DNA from: Flavobacterium terrigena
Lineage (GTDB): Bacteria; Bacteroidota; Bacteroidia; Flavobacteriales; Flavobacteriaceae
Direction: 5' to 3'
Assembly: GCF_900108955.1 (NCBI RefSeq)
Contig: NZ_FNYA01000002.1
Coordinates: 558,001-622,000 of the forward strand
Length of the DNA stretch: 64,000 nucleotides
The translations under genes and the position numbers were made by a program. Every line of letters starts with the position of its first letter. Position 1 is the stretch's first letter. A model generated the notes under the pieces. The model was not told the DNA's origin. It made no database searches and saw only the letters and a program-made list of their open reading frames with translations. This document shows positions 37,357 through 46,994 of this stretch, piece after piece.

Positions 37357-37733
37357 GAGGAGTTAAAGGTTAAACTTAAGTCAAGCATTTTGGAGTTGTT
37401 TTAATATTAATAAATTGGTTATTTTTTGTTAAATTTAGTTTAAATATATCTAATTATTATGTTAAAAGTATAAATTATATTCTAACAAAAAAAGCTAATT
37501 ATGTTAAATAATCAACATTTGAGTGTATTTATTATATATTTAACAATTGACGTTGTTTTTGTTATTTTTTTCGCAAATAAAAACTTACGATTAAAATTTA
37601 TCGATTATTTGTTAGACAAAATCGACATAAAACACTTAACAATTTGATAAAATTAAAAGAAAGAGGTTTTTGTAAGAAATAGATTCTTAACGTAGAAAAG
37701 TTTAAAAAAAGAAAAATTTAAAGCGTATAAAAA
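37357..37733. other. Non-coding A/T-rich interval
   Basis: 377 bases with no credible gene. It should carry the promoter of the giant surface-protein gene on the minus strand, but no TAnnTTTG with a well placed TTG was found on either strand. No hairpin with a T-tract was seen after the ketoacyl synthase stop. Confidence 0.5.
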
Positions 37734-38900
37734 CTACAATTCAACTAAAATACTAACTGCATTTCCGCCAAATCCGACTGCATTTACAAGTATTTTTTTA
37801 AGATTTTTAGAATTGGTATTTTTGTAAAATGGAGACGCCACAAAATGTTGTTTTTGTAACATTAAAATCGCAAATTCAATGCTTAACAAACCAGAAGTTG
37901 CAAAAGTATGTCCTACTTTCCATTTGTTAGAAGTTAACATCGGTAAATTATTCCCAAAAATGACTTTTATCGCTTCAAATTCGGTGCTATCACCTTGAAT
38001 TGTACCAGGCGCATGCATAACAATCGCATCAATATCTTCTAAACTATTAGAACCAATAGCCATTTTCATAGATTTTTGAAAACATTTCGCATCTGAAGAA
38101 ATAGAAGTACTGCTTGATAACACTTCCGTAGCATAACCAATACCAGTAATTTTAGCAATGGCATTTTCAGAAGAAAGTGATAATGACAAACAAGAAGCCG
38201 CTTCACCTAAAACCATAGAGTTTAGTGTTTTTTCAAAATCTAAACATCTGTTCGGATACATTTCCTCAGGTTCATTTTCATTAGGTGATTTCGCATACAC
38301 CTTTAAAGCAGATAATTGACTTAATGTAAATGGTGTTAATGGTGCTTCACTTGCACCCACTAAAAATTGATTGGACATTCCAGATTGTAACCAAGCAATT
38401 CCGTTTAGTAAAGCATGTAAACCTGTTGAACATGTTATAGAATGCGAAATTTCTGGACCATCTGTTTGTAAATCGTGAGAAACCCAACTCGAAATGTTTC
38501 CTAAAGTTGTAGATGGCGAAGTAAATGTAGAAACAAAACCATCACTGATAAAGTCTGAATGGTGTTTTTCAAATAAAGTTGTAGCACCACGAGATGAACC
38601 AAAATTAATTCCAATGTTTTTATCAGAAAAATGACTGTTCTCAAAACATTTTCGGGCAACTAAAATGGCCATAACTACCGACTTATCTAAATGTTTGTAT
38701 TTGGAGTCGGAAGTCATTATATCTTGTAAAAATTGCTCAGATTCCTCTGAAAATTTAGAAACCCAATAGTGTTTCTGATTTGCATCTACCTTTTGAAATA
38801 ACGAATTTTCATGTAAATAATTAGTCCAAATTTCAGCCATAGAAGTCCCTAAAGCAGAAATAGAAGCAATTGAATTTATAAAAACTGGTTGTTTTAACAT
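37734..38900 (-). CDS. Beta-ketoacyl-ACP synthase-like condensing enzyme in the biotin operon
   Basis: A 388-residue thiolase-fold enzyme of the KAS I/II type. The Cys-His-His triad is complete: Cys in SITCSTGLHAL (about 157), His in VMHAPGTIQGDSTE (about 297) and His in KVGHTFATSGLLS (about 332); the C-terminal GFGGNAVS loop is also present. The gene overlaps the end of bioA by 7 bases, so it belongs to the biotin operon. Its likely role is a condensation step in making the pimeloyl chain or its ACP ester, since no bioC or bioH is in this window; this is inference from context. It could instead be a general fatty-acid KAS that only shares the operon. Confidence 0.85.
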   Translation of the reverse strand: MLKQPVFINSIASISALGTSMAEIWTNYLHENSLFQKVDANQKHYWVSKFSEESEQFLQDIMTSDSKYKHLDKSVVMAILVARKCFENSHFSDKNIGINFGSSRGATTLFEKHHSDFISDGFVSTFTSPSTTLGNISSWVSHDLQTDGPEISHSITCSTGLHALLNGIAWLQSGMSNQFLVGASEAPLTPFTLSQLSALKVYAKSPNENEPEEMYPNRCLDFEKTLNSMVLGEAASCLSLSLSSENAIAKITGIGYATEVLSSSTSISSDAKCFQKSMKMAIGSNSLEDIDAIVMHAPGTIQGDSTEFEAIKVIFGNNLPMLTSNKWKVGHTFATSGLLSIEFAILMLQKQHFVASPFYKNTNSKNLKKILVNAVGFGGNAVSILVEL

Positions 38901-40171
38901 GGAATTTCGTTTAAAGCTTGTTCAATTACCGAATAAACTTGTTTCAAACTTTCTTCGGAAATAATATAAGAAGGTAAAATATAAATGATATTACCAACTG
39001 GGCGCAAAATTACACCTTTATCTATAAAATAATTGTAAAACTGATTACGTAAATTACTATAATAGCCTTGTTTTTCTGAAACTTCAACTTCTAAAGCGAA
39101 AATAACTCCTAAAACTCTTGTGGTTTTTACTTTTGGATGATTCGAAATATGTTTTTCAAATTGAAGATGCGAAGCATTAATCTTACCTATATTTTCGAAA
39201 ATTTCCGGATTTTTCAATAACGAAATACTAGCCAAAGCCGCCGCACAACCTGTTGGATTTGCAGTAAATGTATGCCCGTGAAACAACGCATGATTGACAT
39301 TATCACTCACAAAACCATCAAAAATTTCTTGTGTAAAAGTCGTAATCGCCATTGGAATAGTTCCGCCAGTTAGCGCTTTAGACAAACACATCATATCAGG
39401 TTGATTTTTCAAATAATCACAAGCGAATAGTTTACCTGTTTTTCCGAAACCTGTCATCACTTCATCAGCAATGGTAAAAACATCATTTTGTTTACAAATG
39501 GAAATGAGTTCGTCTAATTCTGAAGCATCATACATGACCATTCCGGCTGCGCCTAATACCAAAGGTTCAAAAATAAAAGCTGCGACTTTATTTTCAGAAA
39601 TGGCTTTTTCTAAAGCTAATTTTGATTTTTCTTCGTTACCTTTTGTGGGAACTGGAATTCGGATTACATTAATCAAGGCATCTTGGAAAGCTTCAGTAAA
39701 TAGTCCAATTCCACTAACTGCCATCGCTCCGAAAGTATCGCCGTGAAAGGCATCTTCAAAAGCAATAATGGTATTTTTTTTTACTTCTTTATTATAATGA
39801 TATTGAAAAGAAGCTTTAATTGCCACTTCTACCGCAGTAGAACCATTATCAGAATAGAAAAACTTTCTTTGATTGGATGGTAAAATCTCAACTAATTTCT
39901 CAGCCAATTCCACCACAACATTATGCGTGAAACCGCCAAATAAAACATGCTCTAAAGTGGTAAGTTGTTTGTAAATCGCATCGGCAATAAACGTGTTACT
40001 ATGTCCGAATGGATTCACCCACCAAGACGCAATACCATCAATATATTTTTTACCGTTTTCATCCCATAAAAATTCGTCTTTACCTTTTACGATGGCTGGA
40101 AAATGCGAATATATTTTATGTTGAGTATAAGGATGCCAGTTGTATAAACTATCTTTTTCTGAAATTGTCAT
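38894..40171 (-). CDS. bioA: Adenosylmethionine--8-amino-7-oxononanoate aminotransferase
   Basis: The 425-residue PLP enzyme converts KAPA to DAPA with S-adenosylmethionine as amino donor. Class III aminotransferase features are visible: WHPYTQHK near the start, DGIASWWVNPFGH (about 45-57), DNGSTAVEVAIKAS (about 108-121), the AFEDAFHGDTFGAMAVSG block, DEVMTGFGKTGK (PLP Asp), and the PLP lysine in CLSKALTGGTIPM (about 275). Length and order match BioA rather than other class III enzymes, and bioD and bioF are in the same operon. Confidence 0.96.
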   Translation of the reverse strand: MTISEKDSLYNWHPYTQHKIYSHFPAIVKGKDEFLWDENGKKYIDGIASWWVNPFGHSNTFIADAIYKQLTTLEHVLFGGFTHNVVVELAEKLVEILPSNQRKFFYSDNGSTAVEVAIKASFQYHYNKEVKKNTIIAFEDAFHGDTFGAMAVSGIGLFTEAFQDALINVIRIPVPTKGNEEKSKLALEKAISENKVAAFIFEPLVLGAAGMVMYDASELDELISICKQNDVFTIADEVMTGFGKTGKLFACDYLKNQPDMMCLSKALTGGTIPMAITTFTQEIFDGFVSDNVNHALFHGHTFTANPTGCAAALASISLLKNPEIFENIGKINASHLQFEKHISNHPKVKTTRVLGVIFALEVEVSEKQGYYSNLRNQFYNYFIDKGVILRPVGNIIYILPSYIISEESLKQVYSVIEQALNEIPC

Positions 40172-40251
40172 TATAATTACGACTAATAATTAGGTTTAGT
40201 CAACACTGCAAAGGTATTAAAGTCTAATGTCTTTTTTTAATTTCTAACAAT

Positions 40252-40869
40252 TTATAACATCAAAAGATTTTCTCGAAACAAATCAGCGTAATATCGAATT
40301 ATATTTTGATCGAAATAGGGTTCGTTGTCAATTCTTCCAATCATTTTAACGCCAGTTTTTTCCAAAATAATGCTTTCTGAAACTTTATTTTCATTGCCAG
40401 AAAAAATAATTCCAGCTACATTTAAATTTCTCGATTTTAAAATCTCAATCGTCATTAAAGTATGATTGATACTTCCTAAATAGTGACGAGAAACTACAAC
40501 AACTTTATAATCCGGTTGAATTAAATCGATAACACAATCTGAATTATTTAAAGGAACAAAAATTCCTCCAGCACCTTCAACGACTAAATGATTCTTTGTT
40601 TTAGGTTCGATGATTTTATGGATATCGATAGTAATTCCATCTATTTCGGCTGCTAAATGTGGACTTGCAGGAGTTTGCAACGCGAAGGCATTTTTATGAA
40701 ATTTTGAAGTGGTATTCGATACATATTTCTCTACTTTATTCGTATCCGAATTCTCTAAATCGCCTGCTTGAATAGGTTTCCAATAATCGGCTTCTAAGGC
40801 TTCTACAATAATTGACGAGGCGATTGTTTTACCAACATCAGTTCCAATTCCTGTTATAAATAGTTTCAT
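40252..40869 (-). CDS. bioD: Dethiobiotin synthetase
   Basis: A 205-residue ATP-dependent enzyme that closes the ureido ring of DAPA to give dethiobiotin. The P-loop GIGTDVGKT (about 7-15), WKPIQAGD, TPASPHLAA and VVEGAGGIFVPL are typical. It begins 3 bases after the stop of the DUF2007 gene and is 80 bases upstream of bioA. Confidence 0.96.
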   Translation of the reverse strand: MKLFITGIGTDVGKTIASSIIVEALEADYWKPIQAGDLENSDTNKVEKYVSNTTSKFHKNAFALQTPASPHLAAEIDGITIDIHKIIEPKTKNHLVVEGAGGIFVPLNNSDCVIDLIQPDYKVVVVSRHYLGSINHTLMTIEILKSRNLNVAGIIFSGNENKVSESIILEKTGVKMIGRIDNEPYFDQNIIRYYADLFRENLLML

Positions 40870-40872
40870 ATT

Positions 40873-41280
40873 TTAAAATTCAAATTTACAGCTTTCGCAA
40901 CGGTATTTATATTTCGTATAGAAAGGAAAAATACTTAGCAAAATTCCGAAAATAAAATTAACTAATGACACGAAATCTTTAATTGTAGTAAGAAATTCTA
41001 TTTTTTGTGCGCCACAATTCGGGCAAGATAATAATTCGCCATTATCATCAACTGAATAATCTGGAATAGAATCTAAAATTTGTTTCGCTTTCATCACGTC
41101 TTCCGACTTCACAAATAACTTTACACCACCAACAGCATTACTCAATAACGGATCAGTGTTAATGGTGTTTTCATTTTGAAGAAAAACTTCTACACCTTCT
41201 GATTCTAATTTTCCTTTGAATAAATACGCTTCAGAAGTATATTGATAATTGGCAATTTTGCGAAACTTAGAATTTTCCAT
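40873..41280 (-). CDS. DUF2007 domain protein with zinc ribbon and hydrophobic hairpin
   Basis: A 135-residue protein. Residues about 1-70 match DUF2007 (putative signal-transducing domain): KGKLESEGVEVFLQNE and GGVKLFVKSEDVMKAKQIL. Then SCPNCGAQ (about 83-90), a hydrophobic stretch (about 100-117) and YRCESCKF (about 127-134). The two Cys pairs could form one zinc ribbon with the hydrophobic segment between them, or the segment may enter the membrane. It sits between bioF and bioD (13 and 3 bases). No role in biotin synthesis is known to me. Confidence 0.75.
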   Translation of the reverse strand: MENSKFRKIANYQYTSEAYLFKGKLESEGVEVFLQNENTINTDPLLSNAVGGVKLFVKSEDVMKAKQILDSIPDYSVDDNGELLSCPNCGAQKIEFLTTIKDFVSLVNFIFGILLSIFPFYTKYKYRCESCKFEF

Positions 41281-41293
41281 AAGTAATTATTTA

Positions 41294-42433
41294 TTAGAAT
41301 ACCAATTTACTCAATTCTATCAACACATCATGCATTTCTTTTTCGGTATTGTACGAATGCAAACAAAAACGCAGTCTTTCTTGTCCTTCTGGAACAGTTG
41401 GTGAAAGAATGGCTTTTACTTCAAAACCTTTTTCTTGTAATTGAGATGCGATGTGTTTTACTTTTTCATTACCTGGAATAATAGCAGAATGAATAGCCGA
41501 TTTACTATATACAAATAAAGGCTTTATGCCAAATAATTGTTTTTGCTGATTGAAAAAATTGATATTATCTTTTAATTTTTGAAGTTCTTCCGCTTGATTT
41601 AATGTTTGATACGCTACTAAAATTGTCGCTACCGAATGTGGTGAAAGTCCAGTTGTGTAAATGAAACTTCGAGCGAAATTGACTAAAAACTCTTTTAAAT
41701 CTGCACTTCCTAAAATAGCTGCGCCGTGACAACCTAATCCTTTTCCGAAAGTGATAATTCTGGCAAAAACTTTATCAGTTAAATTTTGAAACTGCACTAA
41801 CGCTTCTCCTTTATCTCCAAAAACTCCTAAAGCATGTGCTTCGTCAACTACCAAAAGTGCTTTATATTTTTCTGAAAGTTGCGTTAAAGTTTCCATGTTT
41901 GGAGCATCGCCATCCATTGAAAAAACGGATTCGGTAACGATATAAACTTCGACAGGTTCAGTCTGACATCTTTCCAACAACTTCTCTAAGTCTTCGTAAT
42001 CGTTGTGTTGGAATTTATATGCTTTGGCATGACTCATTTGAATGCCGTCACGAATGGAAGCATGACATAATTCATCATATAAAATAATATCGTTTCGTTG
42101 TGGAACAGCACTAAAAAATCCCACATTTGCATCGTAACCCGAATTAAAAATTAAAGCAGCTTCCGATTGATGAAAATTCGCAATATAATCTTCAGTAATA
42201 GCATACAAATTATGGTTTCCCGATATTAATCGAGAACCCGTTGCGCCGTTTACTTTAATATTATTATCAACTAAATATTGATGTGTTTCTTTAAAGATTT
42301 GTTCGTTTTTAGCAAAACCCAAATAATCATTGGATGAAAAATCGATTCCATTTGAAGCAATAGGTAATTTTCGTAAAGCATTTGCTTCAATACGAAGATT
42401 TAATTTTTGTTGAAGTGAATTTGGGATTCTCAT
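41294..42433 (-). CDS. bioF: 8-amino-7-oxononanoate synthase
   Basis: The enzyme (about 379 residues) condenses pimeloyl-ACP or -CoA with L-alanine to KAPA using PLP. Visible: SSNDYLGFAKN near the start, GATGSRLISGNH, NSGYDANVGF, DELCHASIRDG, VVDEAHALGVFG and the PLP lysine in ITFGKGLGCHGAA. The ATG at 42433 overlaps the upstream stop (ATGA) and fits family starts better than the upstream candidate at 42454. Confidence 0.96.
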   Translation of the reverse strand: MRIPNSLQQKLNLRIEANALRKLPIASNGIDFSSNDYLGFAKNEQIFKETHQYLVDNNIKVNGATGSRLISGNHNLYAITEDYIANFHQSEAALIFNSGYDANVGFFSAVPQRNDIILYDELCHASIRDGIQMSHAKAYKFQHNDYEDLEKLLERCQTEPVEVYIVTESVFSMDGDAPNMETLTQLSEKYKALLVVDEAHALGVFGDKGEALVQFQNLTDKVFARIITFGKGLGCHGAAILGSADLKEFLVNFARSFIYTTGLSPHSVATILVAYQTLNQAEELQKLKDNINFFNQQKQLFGIKPLFVYSKSAIHSAIIPGNEKVKHIASQLQEKGFEVKAILSPTVPEGQERLRFCLHSYNTEKEMHDVLIELSKLVF

Positions 42434-42954
42434 AGATCTTGATTTGCAGTCCAAATAGGATTATTATCGTCAATTTTATCTAATAAATCAGTATTAAGTC
42501 CTTTTGCTACAGCTTTAGCGTAATTATATACTTTCTCTTTTTTATAAAACGCTACAAGTTCCATTCTTCTATTTCCTTCGTACCACAAAGTAACTTTATA
42601 ACCAAAATTTGATTTATTAATTGCTATATAATCAAAAAATTCTGCTTCAATAATTTTATTTTTTTCATATAAAAAAATCTTAATCGTGTGATAAATCTTG
42701 TTTTCAGAAATATTGACTCTAATAATATTGACTTCAGAAATAATAATTGCAGGATTTAGAAAAATAAAAGCCAAAGATAAAAAACTTGGTGAAGCTTTAA
42801 ACATTTCATAACTGAAACCAGAATCAAACAGGAGATAAAAATAACTTAAAAGCGCAACTAATGAAATAGTGTAAAATAATGATGAGAAAAAAATTTCAAA
42901 GTAATTTAATTTATCGTTGTACAATTCTACTATTTCTGTTTTCGTTTTATTCAT
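42430..42954 (-). CDS. Small membrane protein heading the biotin operon
   Basis: About 174 residues with two hydrophobic segments (about 15-42 and 55-80) and a C-terminal soluble part that looks like a small beta domain (VTLWYEGNRRMELVAFYKKE), similar to PH-like or YcxB-like endings. No family is recognised. A TTG at 42969 could extend the frame, but the ATG at 42954 (MNKTKTE) is preferred. Its TGA overlaps the bioF ATG, so it is translated together with bioF. It may be unrelated to biotin or may help in uptake or signalling. Confidence 0.65.
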   Translation of the reverse strand: MNKTKTEIVELYNDKLNYFEIFFSSLFYTISLVALLSYFYLLFDSGFSYEMFKASPSFLSLAFIFLNPAIIISEVNIIRVNISENKIYHTIKIFLYEKNKIIEAEFFDYIAINKSNFGYKVTLWYEGNRRMELVAFYKKEKVYNYAKAVAKGLNTDLLDKIDDNNPIWTANQDL

Positions 42955-43060
42955 TTTGTAAAAATACAAAAATGAGAACCATAAAACAATCTCAATTAAA
43001 AAATTAGATTCGTTACAAGCTATTCCAATTATGTGCTTTTTTCAAAAAAAGAAACAAAAA

Positions 43061-43090
43061 AATCCCGATAAGAAAATTCTTATCGGGATT
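43061..43090 (-). terminator. Rho-independent terminator of atpDC
   Basis: A perfect 14-bp inverted repeat (43061-43074 and 43077-43090) with a U-run on the minus-strand transcript, starting 23 bases after the atpC stop. Confidence 0.9.
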
Positions 43091-43112
43091 ACTATTTTAA
43101 TAAAAAACTGAA

Positions 43113-43394
43113 TTAGTCTGCTAAAACAATTACTTTATTGTTATTCATTTCTATAGTACCAGAGTTAATTGCTAACCAATATGTTTGCTCATTTACTTTT
43201 GTAAATTTTGCTAAGTTGGCTTTATCAATATTAAAACTTGGCGCAGTAATTTTAACGTTTCCTTTTTGTAAAACAGAAACAATTGCTGCGTGATTGTTTA
43301 ACATTTGAAACTCGCCATTTATTCCTGGAACAGATACTGATGTAACTTCTCCTGAAAATAAGGTTGCTTCTGGTGATACTATTTCTAAAATCAT
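43113..43394 (-). CDS. atpC: F1 ATP synthase epsilon subunit, short form
   Basis: A 93-residue subunit that is only the N-terminal beta-sandwich (EIVSPEATLFSGEVTSVSVPG, GEFQMLNNHAAIVS). E. coli epsilon is 139 residues and has two extra C-terminal helices that inhibit ATP hydrolysis; these are absent. This short form is, from memory, common in Flavobacteriia. It is co-transcribed with atpD (75-base spacer). Confidence 0.95.
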   Translation of the reverse strand: MILEIVSPEATLFSGEVTSVSVPGINGEFQMLNNHAAIVSVLQKGNVKITAPSFNIDKANLAKFTKVNEQTYWLAINSGTIEMNNNKVIVLAD

Positions 43395-43469
43395 AATTTT
43401 ATTAGTTTTCAGTCTCAGTTTTTAGTCTCAGTTTTCTGATAACTGATACTGTTTACTGAACACTTATTA
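43395..43469. repeat. Short-word repeat in the atpD-atpC spacer
   Basis: The spacer holds the word TTTTCAGTCTCAGT twice in altered form, followed by CTGATAACTGATACTG and TTTACTGAA. It is a loose tandem of 8-12 base words and has no gene. Similar short-word repeats are seen at 61-95, 1424-1459 and 30964-30995. Confidence 0.5.
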
Positions 43470-44984
<1,515 letters not shown>

Positions 44985-45042
44985 TTATGTATTTATTTAA
45001 TAGCTATTTATTATTGAAAAAAAACATACTTTTTTCAGAGTG

Positions 45043-45074
45043 CAAAGATAGTTTTTTTAGATGCAATTATGCAA
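45043..45074 (-). promoter_or_regulatory. Promoter of atpDC
   Basis: On the minus strand TTG (45072-45074), a 21-base spacer and TATCTTTG (45043-45050) fit the Bacteroidota promoter. The element lies about 62 bases before the atpD ATG. Confidence 0.55.
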
Positions 45075-45098
45075 TATATTTTTTGAATTTTTTTCAAT

Positions 45099-45131
45099 AA
45101 AAAAGCGAAATATTAATTATTTCGCTTTTTT
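45099..45131 (-). terminator. Rho-independent terminator of glmS
   Basis: A 13-bp inverted repeat (45099-45111 and 45119-45131) with T-runs on both sides, 3 bases after the glmS stop. It separates glmS from atpD. Confidence 0.85.
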
Positions 45132-45134
45132 ATA

Positions 45135-46982
45135 CTATTCTACGGTCACTGATTTTGCCAAATTCCTAGGCTGATCGACATTACAACCTCTTAAAACTGC
45201 AATATGATATGACAACAATTGCAATGGAATTGTGGTTAATAATGGTGTAAGTGCCTCAGAAGTTTCTGGAATTTCAATTACATGGTCTGCTAAAGCTTTC
45301 ACTTGAGTGTCACCTTTAGTAACTACAGCAATAATTTTTCCACTTCTTGATTTTATTTCCTGAATATTACTCACTACTTTATCGTAATGACCTTTATTAG
45401 GCGCAATTACAATAACTGGCATTTGTTCATCAATTAAAGCAATCGGTCCGTGTTTCATTTCAGCAGCTGGATAACCTTCTGCGTGAATATATGATATTTC
45501 TTTTAATTTTAATGCGCCTTCTAAGGCAACTGGGAAGTTAAATCCTCTACCTAAATACAAAGCATTTGGTACATCTTTATAAATCTCAGCAATTGTTTTA
45601 GCTACGTCATTCGTTTGTAAAGCTTCTTGAACTTTTTCTGGAATCATTTCTAATTCTAACAAATATCTTTGATAATCAGAATGATTCATTGTTCCTTTTG
45701 CTTTCGCTAAACGTAAAGCTATAAGTGTAAGAATTGTAATTTGAGTAGTAAATGCTTTTGTTGAAGCTACACCAATTTCTGGTCCGGCATGTGTATAAGC
45801 ACCTGCATCCGTTTCTCTAGAAATAGAAGAACCTACAACATTACAAACTCCAAAAACAAACGCTCCGTTTTCTTTCGCTAATTTAATTGCTGCTAATGTA
45901 TCAGCAGTTTCACCAGATTGTGAAATAGCAATTACAACATCATCTTTATTTATAATCGGATTTCTGTATCGGAATTCTGAAGCATATTCAACTTCAACAG
46001 GGATTCTTGCAAATTCTTCAATAACATATTCGGCAACTAAACCAGCATGCCAAGAAGTTCCACAAGCGATAATTAGAATTCGTTTTGCATTCGTGAATTT
46101 TTCTAAATTATCTTCTACTCCAGACATTTGAATAATGCCTTTATTTGCTAATAATCTTCCTCTATATGTATCTTTAATTACGTTTGGTTGTTCGTAAATT
46201 TCTTTTAACATGAAATGTTCGTAACCACCTTTTTCAATTTGTTCTAAATTCATTTGCAATTCTTGAACGTAAGGATCAACTAAAGAATCATCTTTAATTT
46301 TACGAACTTTCATTGGTTTATTCAAACGAATAATTGCCATTTCTTCATCTTCTAAATAAATAGCATTTGAAGTAAATTCAATAAATGGAGAAGCATCTGA
46401 AGCCACGAAATATTCGTCTTCACCAATACCAATTGCTAATGGCGACCCTAAACGGGCACAAACTAATTCGTCTGGCTTATTTACATCAAACACCACAATC
46501 GCGTAAGCTCCAACCACTTGGTTTAGCGCCACCTGAACTGCTTTTCCTAATTTTAAATTATCTGTTTTCTGAACATCTTCAATTAAGTTAATTAAAACTT
46601 CAGTATCTGTATCAGAATGAAAAACATATCCTCTTTTGATTAATTCTTTTTTTAACGGCTCATAATTTTCAATAATTCCATTATGAACAATGGCCAATTT
46701 TCCAGAATTTGAAAAATGTGGATGTGAATTTACATCATTAGGCACACCATGAGTTGCCCAACGTGTATGACCAAAACCAATATGCCCTTCTGTAGATATT
46801 TCTTTCGCTACTTTCTCTTCTAAATCGGAAACTTTCCCTTTAGTTTTACAAAGTTTTAAATCTTTACCATCATATAAAACAAGACCAGCACTATCGTAAC
46901 CACGATATTCTAATCTTTTTAATCCTTTTATAATAATTGGATATGCATCTCTATGACCAATATAACCTACGATTCCACACAT
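45135..46982 (-). CDS. glmS: Glutamine--fructose-6-phosphate aminotransferase (isomerizing)
   Basis: A 615-residue enzyme that makes glucosamine-6-phosphate for peptidoglycan and lipid A. After Met1, Cys2 is the glutaminase nucleophile (CGIVGYIG); HTRWATHG, HNGIIENYEPLK and DTEVLINL belong to the N-terminal amidotransferase domain. Two SIS domains follow (about 290-430 and 460-600), with ISQSGETADTLAA and the C-terminal DQPRNLAKSVTVE. It starts 12 bases after the DUF4270 gene, in the same operon. No glmS ribozyme is seen. Confidence 0.97.
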   Translation of the reverse strand: MCGIVGYIGHRDAYPIIIKGLKRLEYRGYDSAGLVLYDGKDLKLCKTKGKVSDLEEKVAKEISTEGHIGFGHTRWATHGVPNDVNSHPHFSNSGKLAIVHNGIIENYEPLKKELIKRGYVFHSDTDTEVLINLIEDVQKTDNLKLGKAVQVALNQVVGAYAIVVFDVNKPDELVCARLGSPLAIGIGEDEYFVASDASPFIEFTSNAIYLEDEEMAIIRLNKPMKVRKIKDDSLVDPYVQELQMNLEQIEKGGYEHFMLKEIYEQPNVIKDTYRGRLLANKGIIQMSGVEDNLEKFTNAKRILIIACGTSWHAGLVAEYVIEEFARIPVEVEYASEFRYRNPIINKDDVVIAISQSGETADTLAAIKLAKENGAFVFGVCNVVGSSISRETDAGAYTHAGPEIGVASTKAFTTQITILTLIALRLAKAKGTMNHSDYQRYLLELEMIPEKVQEALQTNDVAKTIAEIYKDVPNALYLGRGFNFPVALEGALKLKEISYIHAEGYPAAEMKHGPIALIDEQMPVIVIAPNKGHYDKVVSNIQEIKSRSGKIIAVVTKGDTQVKALADHVIEIPETSEALTPLLTTIPLQLLSYHIAVLRGCNVDQPRNLAKSVTVE

Positions 46983-46994
46983 ATATATAAGAGT

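Noticed and set aside
37357..37733. Small gene in the A/T-rich gap upstream of the giant surface protein
   Set aside because: No frame of meaningful length with normal codon use or start signals was seen; the sequence is extremely A/T-rich.
45099..46982. glmS ribozyme or other riboswitch near glmS
   Set aside because: The spacer before glmS is only 12 bases inside an operon, too short for such an element; no riboswitch fold was recognised.
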